The position numbers were made by a program, and so were the translations under genes. This document shows positions 46,942-59,007 of a DNA stretch of 64,000 nucleotides, piece after piece. Within the stretch, counting starts at the first letter, position 1, and each line of letters starts with the position of its first letter. Below the pieces are notes generated by a model. It had not been told where the DNA came from and ran no database searches. It worked only from the letters and a program-made list of their open reading frames with translations. The DNA comes from Pseudomonas frederiksbergensis (GTDB lineage: Bacteria; Pseudomonadota; Gammaproteobacteria; Pseudomonadales; Pseudomonadaceae), in the NCBI RefSeq assembly GCF_900105495.1, contig NZ_FNTF01000002.1, forward strand, positions 1,401,501 to 1,465,500. The letters run 5' to 3'.

Positions 46942-48540
46942 ATGACTAGTTTGCACGCCGACGAGGCTTTCCTCGGCCATTACCAGTTGAGTCATGACCC
47001 TTTTTCTCCACGGGTGCCTGGCTTCAAATTCTTCCCGGCCCAGCGCAAACCGGTGCTGGGGCAACTGCATCACCTGGCACGCTACAGTCAGTTGTTGCTG
47101 GTCGTCACGGGCCCGCAAGGCAGTGGCAAGACGCTGTTGCGTCAGGCCTTGGTGGCCAGCACCAACAAACAGTCGGTGCAGAGCGTGGTGGTTTCCGCCC
47201 GTGGCGCCGGTGATGCGGCCGGCGTGCTGCGTCAGGTGGCCCAGGCGCTGAACGTCGCCCAGGCCGAGATCGGCGCGATTCTGGCCCAAGTGGTGCAACT
47301 TGCGTTGACGGGGCAGGAAGTCTATTTGCTGGTGGATGACGCCGAGCAGCTTGACGAATCCGCGCTGGAAGCCTTGCTGGCCCTGGCTGCCGGTGCACCG
47401 GAAGGTCGCCCGCATGTGTTCCTGTTCGGCGAGTCGTCGCTGATCGCTCAACTGGATGCGCTGAGCCTCGAGGAAGAGCGTTTCCACGTCATCGAGTTGC
47501 AGCCTTACACCGAAGAAGAAACCCGCGAGTATCTGGAACAGCGTCTCGAAGGCGCCGGCCGGGGTATCGAACTTTTCACCGCAGATCAGATCTCTGATAT
47601 TCACGAAAGCTCCGACGGTTGGCCTGGCACCATCAACCAGGTTGCCCGCGATGCAATGATCGAAGCCATGATTGCCAGCCGCTCAGCGGTGAAGCGTCCA
47701 AGTATGGGGTTCAACATGCCGAAGAAACACGTATTGGCGATATCCGCCGTTGTCGTGGTCGCGGTAGCCGCCGCCTGGTTGATGCCGGGTCGCAGCAAGG
47801 CACCGACCACCGGCGCGCCTGCCAATGAACAGGCGCAACTGCCGCTCGGCCAGGGCACGCCACAACCTGACAGCGGCGGCGCGCCTGCCGTCGAATTCGC
47901 CGGTAACTCGCAGCCGATGCCATTGCCGCTGGTCGGCAACTCGCAGCCGGTCATGCGCGGTCCGCTGGCCGAAGCCGCCGGTGGCATCACCGAAGGCGAT
48001 GACGGTGTGCCGGTCGAAGGTTCGAGCGCTACACCGCCGACCGTGACGACCACCGCGCCGCCTGCGGGCATCCAGCCTGGCCCGGCACCGGCACCTGCCG
48101 CCAAGCCTGTGCCTGCGCCGACTCAGGTCGCGACGGCCAAGCCAGTCCCGGTTGCGCCTGCCGTGAAGCCGGCTCCCGCTCCAGTGCCAGCCAAGCCAGC
48201 CGCCGCAGCCGCCAAGCCTGCCGAGAAACCAGCCACCGTGGCCAAGGCTGCCGGCGGCACCTGGTACTCAGCGCAAGCGCCGGGTAACTACGTGGTGCAG
48301 ATCCTCGGCACCAGTTCCGAAGCGGCCGCGCAATCCTTCGTCAAGGAGCAGGGCGGCGAGTACCGTTATTTCAAGAAAGTCCTCAACGGCAAGCCGCTTT
48401 ACGTCATCACCTACGGTAGCTTCGCCAACCGCGATGCAGCCGTTACCGCTATCAAGGCCTTGCCAGCGAAGGTTCAGGCTGGTAAACCTTGGCCTCGCAC
48501 TGTCGCCAGCGTCCAACAGGAACTGGCAACAACTCGCTGA
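46942..48540 (+). CDS. AAA ATPase / SPOR-domain protein (DamX-like)
   Basis: Inner-membrane protein of 532 aa with a cytoplasmic ExeA-like ATPase, one helix and a periplasmic SPOR domain. Walker A is GPQGSGKT (57-64), Walker B VYLLVDD (127-133), the helix lies at about 263-281, then a Pro/Ala-rich linker to about 440, and SPOR at about 450-525 (NYVVQILGTSSEAAAQSF). DamX of E. coli is a septal protein in the same aroKB neighbourhood. The role of the ATPase half is not known to me. Confidence 0.88.
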   Translation: MTSLHADEAFLGHYQLSHDPFSPRVPGFKFFPAQRKPVLGQLHHLARYSQLLLVVTGPQGSGKTLLRQALVASTNKQSVQSVVVSARGAGDAAGVLRQVAQALNVAQAEIGAILAQVVQLALTGQEVYLLVDDAEQLDESALEALLALAAGAPEGRPHVFLFGESSLIAQLDALSLEEERFHVIELQPYTEEETREYLEQRLEGAGRGIELFTADQISDIHESSDGWPGTINQVARDAMIEAMIASRSAVKRPSMGFNMPKKHVLAISAVVVVAVAAAWLMPGRSKAPTTGAPANEQAQLPLGQGTPQPDSGGAPAVEFAGNSQPMPLPLVGNSQPVMRGPLAEAAGGITEGDDGVPVEGSSATPPTVTTTAPPAGIQPGPAPAPAAKPVPAPTQVATAKPVPVAPAVKPAPAPVPAKPAAAAAKPAEKPATVAKAAGGTWYSAQAPGNYVVQILGTSSEAAAQSFVKEQGGEYRYFKKVLNGKPLYVITYGSFANRDAAVTAIKALPAKVQAGKPWPRTVASVQQELATTR

Positions 48541-48890
48541 AGATTCGGCGGCCTTACCCAGGCCGCCTCTCCAAGCACCTCAAAATTTCTACAAGCGCAT
48601 GCCGTCTCTACAGACCGCGTGCCTTGTGGTGTCTGCGTCACAGTAGTCTTTGAGTCGTTGCGGTCAAAATTAAAAAAGTTTTGACTAGCACAGCATATCG
48701 CTTTAAACCTTTCACAAATGCGACATAGATTTGCGACAGTTCGTCGTCAAATTTGTGAGCCTCCGTGTCGGTGTGTACAATGACCTCCCTTTTGCCCCCG
48801 CAAAGCTGGCGTACGTTCGGCGCGGATGGTAAGTGGTTGAATTGAAAAGAAATTTGCCTCGACAAGAGGCAGCCTGGTGAGAAAGTGTCT
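48541..48890 (+). other. Intergenic region DamX-like gene to gltB
   Basis: This 350-base stretch starts with a GGCGGCC/GGCCGCC hairpin (about 48547-48569) that has no T run, so termination is uncertain. The rest is unusually AT-rich for the window. A sigma-70-type promoter lies at 48753-48781. A second weaker candidate is TTGACT at 48681-48686. No gene is seen. Confidence 0.6.
48753..48781 (+). promoter_or_regulatory. Candidate sigma-70 promoter of gltBD
   Basis: TTGTGA (48753-48758) and TACAAT (48776-48781) are separated by 17 bases. It would give a leader of about 100 bases. The region upstream is AT-rich, suiting activator or IHF/Lrp binding, which I cannot confirm. Confidence 0.5.
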
Positions 48891-51800
48891 ATGAAAGCAG
48901 GTCTGTACCAACCAGATGAATTCAAGGATAACTGCGGTTTCGGCCTGATAGCCCATATGCAGGGCGAGCCCAGTCATACCCTTTTGCAAACGGCCATCGA
49001 GGCCCTGACCTGCATGACCCACCGCGGTGGGATCAACGCCGACGGCAAGACCGGTGACGGTTGCGGTCTGCTGATTCAAAAGCCGGACGTGTTCCTGCGA
49101 GCCATCGCCCAGGAAACCTTCGGCGTCGAACTGCCCAAGCAATATGCAGTGGGCATGGTCTTCTTCAACCAGGACCCGGTCAAAGCCGAAGCCGCTCGCG
49201 AGAACATGAACCGCGAGATCCTCGCTGCTGGCCTGACCCTCGTCGGCTGGCGCAAAGTGCCGATCGACACCAGCGTCCTCGGTCGCCTGGCCCTTGAACG
49301 CCTGCCGCAGATCGAACAAGTGTTCATCGCCGGTGATGGCCTGAGCGATCAGGACATGGCCGTCAAGCTGTTCACCTCCCGTCGTCGCTCGTCCGTGGCC
49401 AACGCCGCCGACGCCGATCACTACGTCTGCAGCTTTTCGCACAAGACCATCATTTATAAAGGCCTGATGATGCCGGCGGATTTGACCGCCTTCTATCCAG
49501 ACCTCAGCGACCAGCGCCTGCAGACCTCGATTTGCGTGTTCCACCAGCGCTTCTCGACCAACACCCTGCCGAAATGGCCGCTGGCCCAGCCGTTCCGCTT
49601 CCTCGCGCACAACGGCGAGATCAACACCATCACCGGTAACCGCAACTGGGCCGTGGCCCGTCGCACCAAGTTCACCAATGACCTGATGGACCTGGAAGAA
49701 CTCGGCCCGCTGGTCAACCGTGTCGGTTCCGACTCCTCCAGCATGGACAACATGCTCGAGTTGATGGTCACCGGTGGCATCGACCTGTTCCGTGGCGTGC
49801 GGATGATCATTCCGCCTGCGTGGCAGAACGTCGAAACCATGGACCCGGACCTGCGTGCGTTCTACGAATACAACTCGATGCACATGGAGCCGTGGGACGG
49901 TCCGGCCGGCGTGGTCATGACCGACGGTCGCTACGCGGTGTGCCTGCTCGACCGTAACGGTCTGCGTCCGGCGCGTTGGGTCACCACCAAGAACGGTTTC
50001 ATCACCCTGGCCTCGGAAATCGGTGTCTGGAACTACCAGCCTGAAGACGTGCTCGCCAAGGGCCGCGTTGGCCCGGGTCAGATCTTTGCCGTGGACACCG
50101 AAACCGGCCAGATTCTCGACACCGACGCCATCGACAACCGCTTGAAGTCCCGTCATCCGTACAAGCAATGGCTGCGCAAGAATGCCCTGCGCATCCAGGC
50201 GACCATGGAAGATAACGACCACGGTTCGGCGTTCTACGACGTTGACCAGCTCAAGCAGTACATGAAGATGTACCAGGTCACTTTCGAAGAACGTGATCAG
50301 GTGCTGCGTCCGCTCGGCGAGCAAGGCTACGAAGCCGTCGGCTCGATGGGCGACGATACGCCGATGGCCGTGCTGTCCCAGCGCGTGCGCACGCCGTACG
50401 ACTATTTCCGCCAGCAATTCGCGCAGGTCACCAACCCGCCGATCGACCCGCTGCGTGAAGCCATCGTCATGTCGCTGGAGATCTGCCTCGGTGCCGAGCG
50501 CAATATCTTCCAGGAGTCGCCGGAACACGCCTCGCGCGTGATCCTCAGCTCGCCGGTCATTTCCCCGGCCAAGTGGCGCTCGCTGATGAACCTCGATCGT
50601 CCGGGCTTCGAGCGCACGATCATCGACCTCAATTACGACGAAAGCGTCGGCCTCGAAGCGGCGATCCGCAACGTGGCTGATCAGGCTGAAGAAGCCGTGC
50701 GCTCCGGTCGTACCCAGGTCGTGCTGAGTGACCGTCACATTGCCCCGGGCAAGTTGCCGATCCACGCCTCCCTGGCCACCGGGGCGGTGCACCATCGCCT
50801 GACCGAAAAAGGCCTGCGTTGCGACTCTAACATCCTCGTGGAAACCGCGACGGCTCGCGATCCGCACCACTTTGCCGTGTTGATCGGTTTCGGCGCCTCG
50901 GCGGTCTATCCGTTCCTGGCCTATGAAGTGCTGGGCGACCTGATCCGTACCGGTGAAGTGCTGGGCGACCTCTATGAGGTGTTCAAGAACTACCGCAAAG
51001 GCATCACCAAAGGCCTGTTGAAGATCCTGTCGAAGATGGGTATCTCGACCATCACTTCGTACCGCGGTGCGCAGCTGTTCGAGGCCATCGGCCTGTCCGA
51101 AGAAGTCTGCGAGCTGAGCTTCCGTGGCGTGCCAAGCCGCATCAAAGGTGCGCGTTTCGTCGACATCGAAGCCGAGCAGAAAGCCCTGGCGGCCGAAGCC
51201 TGGAGCCCGCGCAAGCCAATCCAGCAGGGTGGTTTGCTGAAGTTCGTCCACGGTGGCGAATATCACGCGTACAACCCGGACGTGGTCAACACCCTGCAAG
51301 CCGCTGTGCAGCAGGGCGACTACAGCAAGTTCAAGGAATACACGGCGCTGGTGGACAACCGTCCGGTGTCGATGATCCGTGACATGTTCAAAGTCAAAAC
51401 CCTGGACACGCCGCTGGACATCAGCGAGATCGAACCGCTGGAATCAGTGCTCAAGCGCTTTGACTCTGCGGGCATCTCCCTCGGCGCCTTGTCGCCGGAA
51501 GCTCACGAAGCCCTCGCCGAAGCGATGAACCGCCTCGGTGCGCGTTCCAACTCCGGCGAAGGCGGCGAAGACCCGGCGCGTTACGGCACCATCAAGAGCT
51601 CGAAAATCAAACAAGTCGCGACTGGTCGTTTCGGTGTGACCCCGGAATACCTGGTCAACGCTGAAGTGCTGCAGATCAAAGTCGCTCAGGGCGCCAAGCC
51701 CGGCGAAGGTGGTCAGCTGCCCGGCGGCAAGGTCAACGGTCTGATCGCCAAGCTGCGGTACGCAGTGCCGGGCGTGACCCTGATCTCGCCTCCACCGCAC

Positions 51801-53336
51801 CACGACATCTACTCGATCGAAGACTTGTCGCAGCTGATTTTCGACCTGAAACAAGTCAACCCGAAGGCGCTGGTCTCGGTGAAGCTGGTTGCAGAAGCGG
51901 GCGTCGGCACCATCGCTGCCGGTGTGGCCAAGGCCTACGCGGACTTGATCACCATTTCCGGCTACGACGGCGGTACCGGTGCATCGCCGCTGACCTCGAT
52001 CAAATACGCGGGCGCCCCGTGGGAACTCGGCCTGGCCGAAACCCACCAGACCCTGCGCGGCAACGATCTGCGCGGCAAAGTGCGGGTACAAACCGACGGT
52101 GGCCTGAAAACCGGCCTCGACGTGATCAAGGCAGCGATCCTCGGCGCTGAAAGCTTCGGCTTCGGCACCGCGCCAATGATCGCCCTTGGCTGCAAATACC
52201 TGCGCATCTGTCACCTGAACAACTGCGCCACCGGCGTCGCGACTCAGAACGAGAAGCTGCGCAAGGATCACTACATCGGGACCGTCGACATGGTGGTGAA
52301 TTTCTTCACCTACGTCGCCGAAGAAACCCGTGAGTGGCTGGCCAAGCTGGGCGTGCGCTCCCTCGAAGAGCTGATCGGTCGTACCGATCTGCTGGACATC
52401 CTCGAAGGCCAGACCGCCAAGCAGCAACACCTGGACCTGACGCCGTTGCTGGGCAGCGATCACATCCCGGCAGACAAGCCTCAGTTCTGCCAGGTCGACC
52501 GCAACCCACCGTTCGACAAAGGCCTGCTGGCCGAGAAAATGGTCGAGATGGCCACCTCGGCCATCAACGACATGAGCGGCGCCGATTTCGCGCTGGATAT
52601 CTGCAACTGCGACCGTTCGATCGGCGCGCGGATCTCCGGTGAAATCGCTCGCAAGCATGGCAACCAAGGCATGGCGAATGCGCCGATCACCTTCCGCTTC
52701 AAAGGGACGGCCGGTCAGAGCTTCGGTGTGTGGAACGCTGGCGGCCTGAACATGTACCTGGAAGGCGACGCCAACGACTACGTCGGCAAAGGCATGACCG
52801 GCGGCAAACTGGTCATCGTTCCGCCCAAGGGCAGCGTCTACAAGACTCAGGACAGTGCCATCATCGGCAACACCTGCCTGTACGGCGCCACTGGCGGCAA
52901 GCTGTTCGCCGCCGGTACCGCAGGCGAGCGTTTCGCGGTGCGTAACTCCGGTGCTCACACGGTTGTGGAAGGCACGGGCGATCACTGCTGCGAGTACATG
53001 ACCGGTGGTTTCGTCTGCGTATTGGGCAAGACCGGTTACAACTTCGGCTCAGGCATGACCGGCGGTTTCGCCTACGTGCTCGACCAGGACAACTCCTTCG
53101 TTGACCGGGTCAACCACGAACTGGTGGAAATCCAGCGGATCAGCGGTGAGGCGATGGAAGCCTATCGCAGCCACCTGCAACGCGTGCTGAACGAATACGT
53201 CGAGGAAACCGACAGCGAGTGGGGTCGTAACCTCGCTGAAAACCTCGATGACTATCTGCGCCGTTTCTGGCTGGTCAAGCCCAAGGCTGCCAACCTGAAA
53301 TCGTTGCTTTCCAGCACCCGTGCCAACCCGCAGTGA
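48891..53336 (+). CDS. gltB: Glutamate synthase (NADPH) large subunit
   Basis: Makes glutamate from 2-oxoglutarate and glutamine-derived ammonia, 1481 aa. The start is ATG 48891; the GTG at 48885 is less likely. A short propeptide ends before the catalytic cysteine C15 in DNCGFG (class II amidotransferase). The FMN-binding synthase domain carries [11 protein letters not shown] near 1025, the 3Fe-4S cluster [12 protein letters not shown] near 1103-1114, and a C-terminal beta-helix. gltD follows by 33 bases. Confidence 0.97.
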   Translation: MKAGLYQPDEFKDNCGFGLIAHMQGEPSHTLLQTAIEALTCMTHRGGINADGKTGDGCGLLIQKPDVFLRAIAQETFGVELPKQYAVGMVFFNQDPVKAEAARENMNREILAAGLTLVGWRKVPIDTSVLGRLALERLPQIEQVFIAGDGLSDQDMAVKLFTSRRRSSVANAADADHYVCSFSHKTIIYKGLMMPADLTAFYPDLSDQRLQTSICVFHQRFSTNTLPKWPLAQPFRFLAHNGEINTITGNRNWAVARRTKFTNDLMDLEELGPLVNRVGSDSSSMDNMLELMVTGGIDLFRGVRMIIPPAWQNVETMDPDLRAFYEYNSMHMEPWDGPAGVVMTDGRYAVCLLDRNGLRPARWVTTKNGFITLASEIGVWNYQPEDVLAKGRVGPGQIFAVDTETGQILDTDAIDNRLKSRHPYKQWLRKNALRIQATMEDNDHGSAFYDVDQLKQYMKMYQVTFEERDQVLRPLGEQGYEAVGSMGDDTPMAVLSQRVRTPYDYFRQQFAQVTNPPIDPLREAIVMSLEICLGAERNIFQESPEHASRVILSSPVISPAKWRSLMNLDRPGFERTIIDLNYDESVGLEAAIRNVADQAEEAVRSGRTQVVLSDRHIAPGKLPIHASLATGAVHHRLTEKGLRCDSNILVETATARDPHHFAVLIGFGASAVYPFLAYEVLGDLIRTGEVLGDLYEVFKNYRKGITKGLLKILSKMGISTITSYRGAQLFEAIGLSEEVCELSFRGVPSRIKGARFVDIEAEQKALAAEAWSPRKPIQQGGLLKFVHGGEYHAYNPDVVNTLQAAVQQGDYSKFKEYTALVDNRPVSMIRDMFKVKTLDTPLDISEIEPLESVLKRFDSAGISLGALSPEAHEALAEAMNRLGARSNSGEGGEDPARYGTIKSSKIKQVATGRFGVTPEYLVNAEVLQIKVAQGAKPGEGGQLPGGKVNGLIAKLRYAVPGVTLISPPPHHDIYSIEDLSQLIFDLKQVNPKALVSVKLVAEAGVGTIAAGVAKAYADLITISGYDGGTGASPLTSIKYAGAPWELGLAETHQTLRGNDLRGKVRVQTDGGLKTGLDVIKAAILGAESFGFGTAPMIALGCKYLRICHLNNCATGVATQNEKLRKDHYIGTVDMVVNFFTYVAEETREWLAKLGVRSLEELIGRTDLLDILEGQTAKQQHLDLTPLLGSDHIPADKPQFCQVDRNPPFDKGLLAEKMVEMATSAINDMSGADFALDICNCDRSIGARISGEIARKHGNQGMANAPITFRFKGTAGQSFGVWNAGGLNMYLEGDANDYVGKGMTGGKLVIVPPKGSVYKTQDSAIIGNTCLYGATGGKLFAAGTAGERFAVRNSGAHTVVEGTGDHCCEYMTGGFVCVLGKTGYNFGSGMTGGFAYVLDQDNSFVDRVNHELVEIQRISGEAMEAYRSHLQRVLNEYVEETDSEWGRNLAENLDDYLRRFWLVKPKAANLKSLLSSTRANPQ

Positions 53337-54788
<1,452 letters not shown>

Positions 54789-54817
54789 CCCCGATCCTGA
54801 ACTGAAATGCAGTAACC

Positions 54818-54909
54818 CTGTGGGAGCGAGCCTGCTCGCGATAGCGGTGAATCAGTCACCAGATGTACTGACTGACACTCCGCTATCGCGAGCAGGCTCA
54901 CTCCCACAG
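54818..54909. repeat. REPIN, family C
   Basis: CTGTGGGAGCGAGCCTGCTC...GATAGCGG at the left pairs with CCGCTATCGCGAGCAGGCTC...CTCCCACAG at the right. It lies between gltD and hemE. Confidence 0.9.
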
Positions 54910-55040
54910 TCGTTTTATGGTGTGGCGAAGACAGTGTTCCACCGCGACAAATTGACCCGATAGACAAAAGGCTGACCTGCAACCGTGCCTTTTGCGTCGC
55001 GCTCTGAGAAAATGCCCGCACTTTTTTTCCGGATGCCGAC

Positions 55041-56108
55041 ATGACTGCCCTGAAGAACGACCGTTTCCTTCGCGCCCTGCTCAAGCAACCCGTAGACGTC
55101 ACCCCCGTGTGGATGATGCGTCAGGCCGGTCGCTACCTGCCGGAATACCGCGCCAGCCGTGCCAAGGCCGGCGACTTCATGAGCCTGTGCATGAACCCGG
55201 AGTTCGCTTGCGAAGTCACGATGCAGCCGCTCGACCGCTACCCACAACTGGACGCGGCGATCCTGTTCTCCGACATCCTGACCATTCCCGATGCCATGGG
55301 CCAAGGCCTGTACTTCGAAACCGGTGAAGGTCCGCGCTTCAAGAAAGTCATCAGCACGATGGCTGACATCGAAGCGCTGCCGATTCCTGATCCGCACAAA
55401 GACCTCGGCTACGTCATGGACGCGGTCAGCACCATCCGCCGCGAACTGAACGGCCGTGTGCCGCTGATCGGCTTCGCCGGCAGCCCATGGACCCTGGCCA
55501 CCTACATGGTCGAAGGCGGCTCGTCGAAAGACTACCGCAAGACCAAAACCATGCTCTACGACAACCCGCAAGCCTTGCACCTGTTGCTGGACAAGCTCGC
55601 GCAGACGGTCACCAGCTACCTCAACGGCCAGATCATGGCCGGGGCGCAAGCGGTGCAGATCTTCGACAGTTGGGGTGGCAGCCTTTCGGCGGCGGCGTAC
55701 CAGGAATTCTCCCTGGCCTACATGCGCAAAATCGTCAGGGGCCTGATCCGTGAACACGAAGGCCGCAAAGTGCCGGTCATCCTGTTCACCAAGAACGGCG
55801 GCCTGTGGCTCGAAAGCATTGCTGACGCTGGCGCTGACGCATTGGGCCTGGACTGGACCTGCGACATTGGCAGCGCCCGTGATCGCGTTGGCAGCAAAGT
55901 CGCCCTGCAAGGCAACATGGACCCGACGGTGCTGTACGCCAAGCCAGAAGCCATTCGCACCGAAGTCGGCCGCATCCTCGCCAGCTACGGCAAGGGCAGC
56001 GGCCACGTGTTCAACCTTGGCCATGGCATCACGCCCGAAGTCGACCCGGAACACGCCGGCGCCTTCCTGCGCGCGGTGCATGAACTGTCGGCGCAGTATC
56101 ACGAGTGA
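55041..56108 (+). CDS. hemE: Uroporphyrinogen decarboxylase
   Basis: Removes four acetate carboxyls from uroporphyrinogen III to give coproporphyrinogen III in haem synthesis, 355 aa. The active-site arginines are in [12 protein letters not shown] near 27-38, with the aspartate in [12 protein letters not shown] near 86 and the [13 protein letters not shown] and FNLGHGI signatures. It is separated from gltBD by 252 bases holding a REPIN, so it has its own transcript. No terminator is visible after it. Confidence 0.97.
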   Translation: MTALKNDRFLRALLKQPVDVTPVWMMRQAGRYLPEYRASRAKAGDFMSLCMNPEFACEVTMQPLDRYPQLDAAILFSDILTIPDAMGQGLYFETGEGPRFKKVISTMADIEALPIPDPHKDLGYVMDAVSTIRRELNGRVPLIGFAGSPWTLATYMVEGGSSKDYRKTKTMLYDNPQALHLLLDKLAQTVTSYLNGQIMAGAQAVQIFDSWGGSLSAAAYQEFSLAYMRKIVRGLIREHEGRKVPVILFTKNGGLWLESIADAGADALGLDWTCDIGSARDRVGSKVALQGNMDPTVLYAKPEAIRTEVGRILASYGKGSGHVFNLGHGITPEVDPEHAGAFLRAVHELSAQYHE

Positions 56109-56138
56109 TCGTCGCGGGTTAACCAACACCCTGCTTTT

Positions 56139-56168
56139 CTGTGGGAGTGAGCCTGCTCGCTCCCACAG
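56139..56168. repeat. Collapsed family C repeat
   Basis: CTGTGGGAGTGAGCCTGCTC runs directly into GCTCCCACAG, so only the outer ends of two facing REP units remain, with the inner arms and spacer absent. All other family C copies are 75-106 bases. It lies between convergent hemE and the MFS gene. Confidence 0.7.
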
Positions 56169-56196
56169 TTGTTTATGGTTGACTGGATATTTGTGT

Positions 56197-57471
56197 TTAA
56201 GCCTTTACACCGCCGAGCGGCGGCAACTTCGCCAGTTTCAACGCCACCAGCAGCGCAATCACCAGCAACCCGCCGATGAACAACCCGATCCCGTTCCAGC
56301 CACCCATGTGCCAGAACACCCCGCCCGCCGTCCCGGCAATGCTCGACCCGGCGTAATAGCTGAACAGATACAGCGACGACGCCTGCCCCTTGGCTTTGAT
56401 CGCCCGACGCCCAATCCAGCTACTCGCCACCGAATGGGCGCCGAAGAAACCGAAGGTAAAGATCAACATACCGATGATCACCACCGGCAGCGGCGTCAAC
56501 ATGGTCAGTGCAAGGCCGGCGATCATCAGTACGATCGTCGCCCAGAGCACTTTGCGACGGCCGAGCTGGTCGGCCAACGAGCCGATTTTCGCTGAGCTGT
56601 AGATACCCGACAGATACACCACCGAGAGCAGCCCGACGAAGGCCTGGTCCATGTGGTACGGCTCGGCCAGCAGGCGATAGCCGATGTAGTTGAAGAGGGT
56701 GACGAACGCGCCCATCAGCACGAAGGCTTCAAGGAATAGCAGCGGCAGGCCGGCGTCACGAAAGTGCAGAGTGAACCCGTCAATCAGGCTGCGCGGGTGC
56801 AAAGAGCGGGCGCGGAAGTTGCGCGACTCGGGAAGGATTTTCCAGAACACCGCCGCCGCGATCAGGGCCAGGCCGCCGATTACCAGCATCGCCGTGTGCC
56901 AGCTGACAAAGTCGATCAACACGCCAGTGATCAAGCGTCCGCACATCCCGCCAATCGCGTTGCCGGCGATGTACAAACCCATGGCCAGGCCAATGTGCTG
57001 CGGGTGGATCTCTTCACTCAGGTAAGTCATGGCGACCGCTGCCAGGCCGCTCAATGACAACCCAATCAGCGCCCGCATCACCAGCACGCCGTGCCAGCTC
57101 GGCATCATTGAACTGGCGATGGTGCAGAGCGCTGCGGCGAACAGCGCGGCGACCATCACCGGTTTGCGCCCGATGCGATCGGAGATCGGGCCGGTGATCA
57201 GCAGGCCGATGGCGAGCATGCCGGTGGCGACCGACAGGATCAGGCTGCTCTGGGCGGCGTTGATGGCGTACTCATGGGACAGCAGCGGCATCATTGGCTG
57301 CACGCAATAAAGCAGGGCGAAGGTCGCGAAGCCGCCACAGAACAGCGCCAGCACGGTACGCATGAACATTGGCGTGCCTTTTTCGATGTAGATCTCCTTT
57401 AATTCGGCGATAACATCGTCCACCGCGGCGGGCGGAACTTCATGAGCGAGTGGGGCGACAGCAGTTTTCAC
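56197..57471 (-). CDS. MFS transporter (YnfM-like)
   Basis: Major-facilitator permease of about 424 aa with twelve predicted helices, inner membrane. The start is probably GTG 57471 (MKTAVAPLAHEVPP), preceded by GAGG; the frame upstream to 57516 overlaps the promoter region. The signature GPISDRIGRKPVMV (loop 2-3) and SLADQLGRRKVLW (loop 8-9) are typical. The closest family I recognise is the arabinose-efflux/YnfM branch. It diverges from a LysR gene as ynfM does from ynfL, suggesting that regulator controls it. Substrate unknown. Confidence 0.85.
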   Translation of the reverse strand: MKTAVAPLAHEVPPAAVDDVIAELKEIYIEKGTPMFMRTVLALFCGGFATFALLYCVQPMMPLLSHEYAINAAQSSLILSVATGMLAIGLLITGPISDRIGRKPVMVAALFAAALCTIASSMMPSWHGVLVMRALIGLSLSGLAAVAMTYLSEEIHPQHIGLAMGLYIAGNAIGGMCGRLITGVLIDFVSWHTAMLVIGGLALIAAAVFWKILPESRNFRARSLHPRSLIDGFTLHFRDAGLPLLFLEAFVLMGAFVTLFNYIGYRLLAEPYHMDQAFVGLLSVVYLSGIYSSAKIGSLADQLGRRKVLWATIVLMIAGLALTMLTPLPVVIIGMLIFTFGFFGAHSVASSWIGRRAIKAKGQASSLYLFSYYAGSSIAGTAGGVFWHMGGWNGIGLFIGGLLVIALLVALKLAKLPPLGGVKA

Positions 57472-57589
57472 TTCAGACCTCGGGACAAGCAGCCGGTCAG
57501 GCAATGAAAAAAGCATATAGCCGCCTAATGATTCAATCCAATATATTGTTCGACCTGTTTGATAGGTTTAACGACCTAATGGAGTTTTC
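57472..57589. promoter_or_regulatory. Shared MFS/LysR control region
   Basis: 118 AT-rich bases between the divergent genes. TAGGT (57563-57567) and ACCTA (57574-57578) form an inverted repeat close to the LysR-gene start, compatible with a LysR-type site. The segment also contains ATTCAATCCAATATATTG. No unambiguous promoter can be fixed. Confidence 0.35.
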
Positions 57590-58492
57590 ATGGAACTGCG
57601 TCACCTGCGCTACTTCATCGCCGTCGCCGAAGAGCTGCACTTCGGCCGCGCCGCCCAGGTGCTGGGCATCTCGCAACCACCGCTGAGCCAGCAGATTCAG
57701 GCGCTGGAACAAGAAGTGGGAGCGCGGTTGTTCGAACGTACCAATCGTCGGGTGGAGCTCAGTGAAGCCGGCCGGTTGTTTCTGGAAGAGGCGCGGCTGG
57801 TGCTGGCGCAGGTCGACAAAGCGGCGGATGTTGCACGGCGGGCGCAGTTGGGTGAGCTGGGCGAACTGAAAATTGGCTTCACCTCGTCGGCGCCATTCAA
57901 CTCGACTATTCCACAGGCGATCTTTTCATTTCGTCAGCGATTCCCGGCGGTGCACCTGAACCTGCGGGAGATGAGCAGCACCCAGGTCGCCGATGCGTTG
58001 GTGGAGGAGTCGATCGAAGTAGGAATCATGCGACCGCTTGGGTTACCGGACTCGCTCAACGTGGTGGAACTGATGCGTGAGCCACTGGTGGCGGTGCTCA
58101 GCTCCAAGCATCCATTGGTGAACGACAGCGAAGAGGGCTTGTTTCTGTCGGCCCTGGCCCTCGAGCCTTTCGTATTTTTCCCACGCAGTTATGGCAGTGG
58201 TTTGTACGCACAATTGCTCAGCCTGGCTCGGGATGCCGGTTTCAGCCCGCACTTTGCCCAAGAGGCGGGCGAAGCGATGACGATCATTGGTCTGGTGGCG
58301 GCGGGGTTGGGTGTTTCGGTGCTGCCGGCGTCTTATCAGCGGATGCGCATCGATGGGGTGGTCTATCGGCCGTTGCTCGATCCTGAGGCGGTTTCGGCCG
58401 TGTGGCTGGTACAGCGCAAGGATCAGAAGTCGCCGATGGCCAAGGCGTTTGTGGAGTTGTTGACGCGTAAGGTTGAGCCGTTGAAGACGTGA
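57590..58492 (+). CDS. LysR-family transcriptional regulator (YnfL-like)
   Basis: DNA-binding regulator of 300 aa. The N-terminal winged helix-turn-helix reads MELRHLRYFIAVAEELHFGR with PPLSQQIQALEQEVGARLF; the linker helix follows and then a periplasmic-binding-like effector domain from about 90. Divergent from the MFS gene by 118 bases, so it probably regulates it. Effector unknown. Confidence 0.93.
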   Translation: MELRHLRYFIAVAEELHFGRAAQVLGISQPPLSQQIQALEQEVGARLFERTNRRVELSEAGRLFLEEARLVLAQVDKAADVARRAQLGELGELKIGFTSSAPFNSTIPQAIFSFRQRFPAVHLNLREMSSTQVADALVEESIEVGIMRPLGLPDSLNVVELMREPLVAVLSSKHPLVNDSEEGLFLSALALEPFVFFPRSYGSGLYAQLLSLARDAGFSPHFAQEAGEAMTIIGLVAAGLGVSVLPASYQRMRIDGVVYRPLLDPEAVSAVWLVQRKDQKSPMAKAFVELLTRKVEPLKT

Positions 58493-58506
58493 CTGCTTCG
58501 CAGTCA

Positions 58507-58600
58507 ATCGCGGGCAAGCCCGCTCCCACAGGGTTCAGCGGTGTGAACACCTGTTTCGGCACGCTGCTGGACTTTGTGGGAGCGGGCTTGCCCGCGAAAG
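58507..58600. repeat. REPIN, family C
   Basis: ATCGCGGGCAAGCCCGCTCC at the left and TTGTGGGAGCGGGCTTGCCC at the right, following the LysR stop by 15 bases. Confidence 0.9.
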
Positions 58601-58778
58601 CGTCCGCGAGTTCACCAAAAAAGGAGCAGTTACCGATGCCATATCGGACGCTTCGCTTAAGGGTGTAAGACATTTCCGAACAACCTTGAACAGGCCACAG
58701 CGCCTTGCGGCATTGCCTACAACTACTCCAGAATCCGCCGGCTTGTGCGCTTTGGGGGCTATCGGTAATTTCGTTCGC

Positions 58779-58998
58779 ATCACTGATTTCCAGTGATCGG
58801 GTTTAGTAGCCCGGTTTTCCCTCCCAAACGAATGCACAAGTGTCGTTCAGTCAGGCATACGTCTGCACTTGATGGTAGCTGTGCGCATGGCGCCCTTGGG
58901 TGCGCCGGATTTGGGTCGGTGTCCGGTCTACTAACTTGCGCGCAGCTGCCACCCTTCCGTTTAGTAGCGAGACAGGTTGCGGCACTACTAACAGGAAG
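58779..58998 (+). ncRNA. Structured leader RNA candidate upstream of the DUF6124 gene
   Basis: In order: hairpin ATCACTG/CAGTGAT (58779-58797); TTTAGTAG at 58802-58809; hairpin GGCGC/GCGCC (58889-58906); CTACTAAC at 58928-58935; TTTAGTAGC at 58960-58968; CTACTAAC at 58985-58992; then AGGAAG at 58993-58998, the ribosome site. The third and fourth form a 7-bp stem with a 17-base loop that ends at the ribosome site; the second can instead pair with the third. Such mutually exclusive pairing is typical of regulatory leaders. Transcription is assumed, not seen. Confidence 0.45.
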
Positions 58999-59007
58999 AC
59001 CTTCCCA

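Larger units (their letters stand above)
58493..59007 (+). other. Long non-coding stretch before the DUF6124 gene
   Basis: 515 bases: a family C REPIN (58507-58600), about 180 bases with nothing recognised, and a highly structured segment at 58779-58998 described separately. No reading frame with a credible ribosome site is visible before 59008. Confidence 0.7.

Noticed and set aside
48543..48570. Intrinsic terminator after the DamX-like gene
   Set aside because: The GGCGGCC/GGCCGCC hairpin has no T run; counted only as a hairpin.
48747..51299. 850-codon open frame on the minus strand across gltB
   Set aside because: It mirrors gltB codon periodicity, has no family signature and its composition (high His, Val, Arg, Gln) is that of an antisense shadow.
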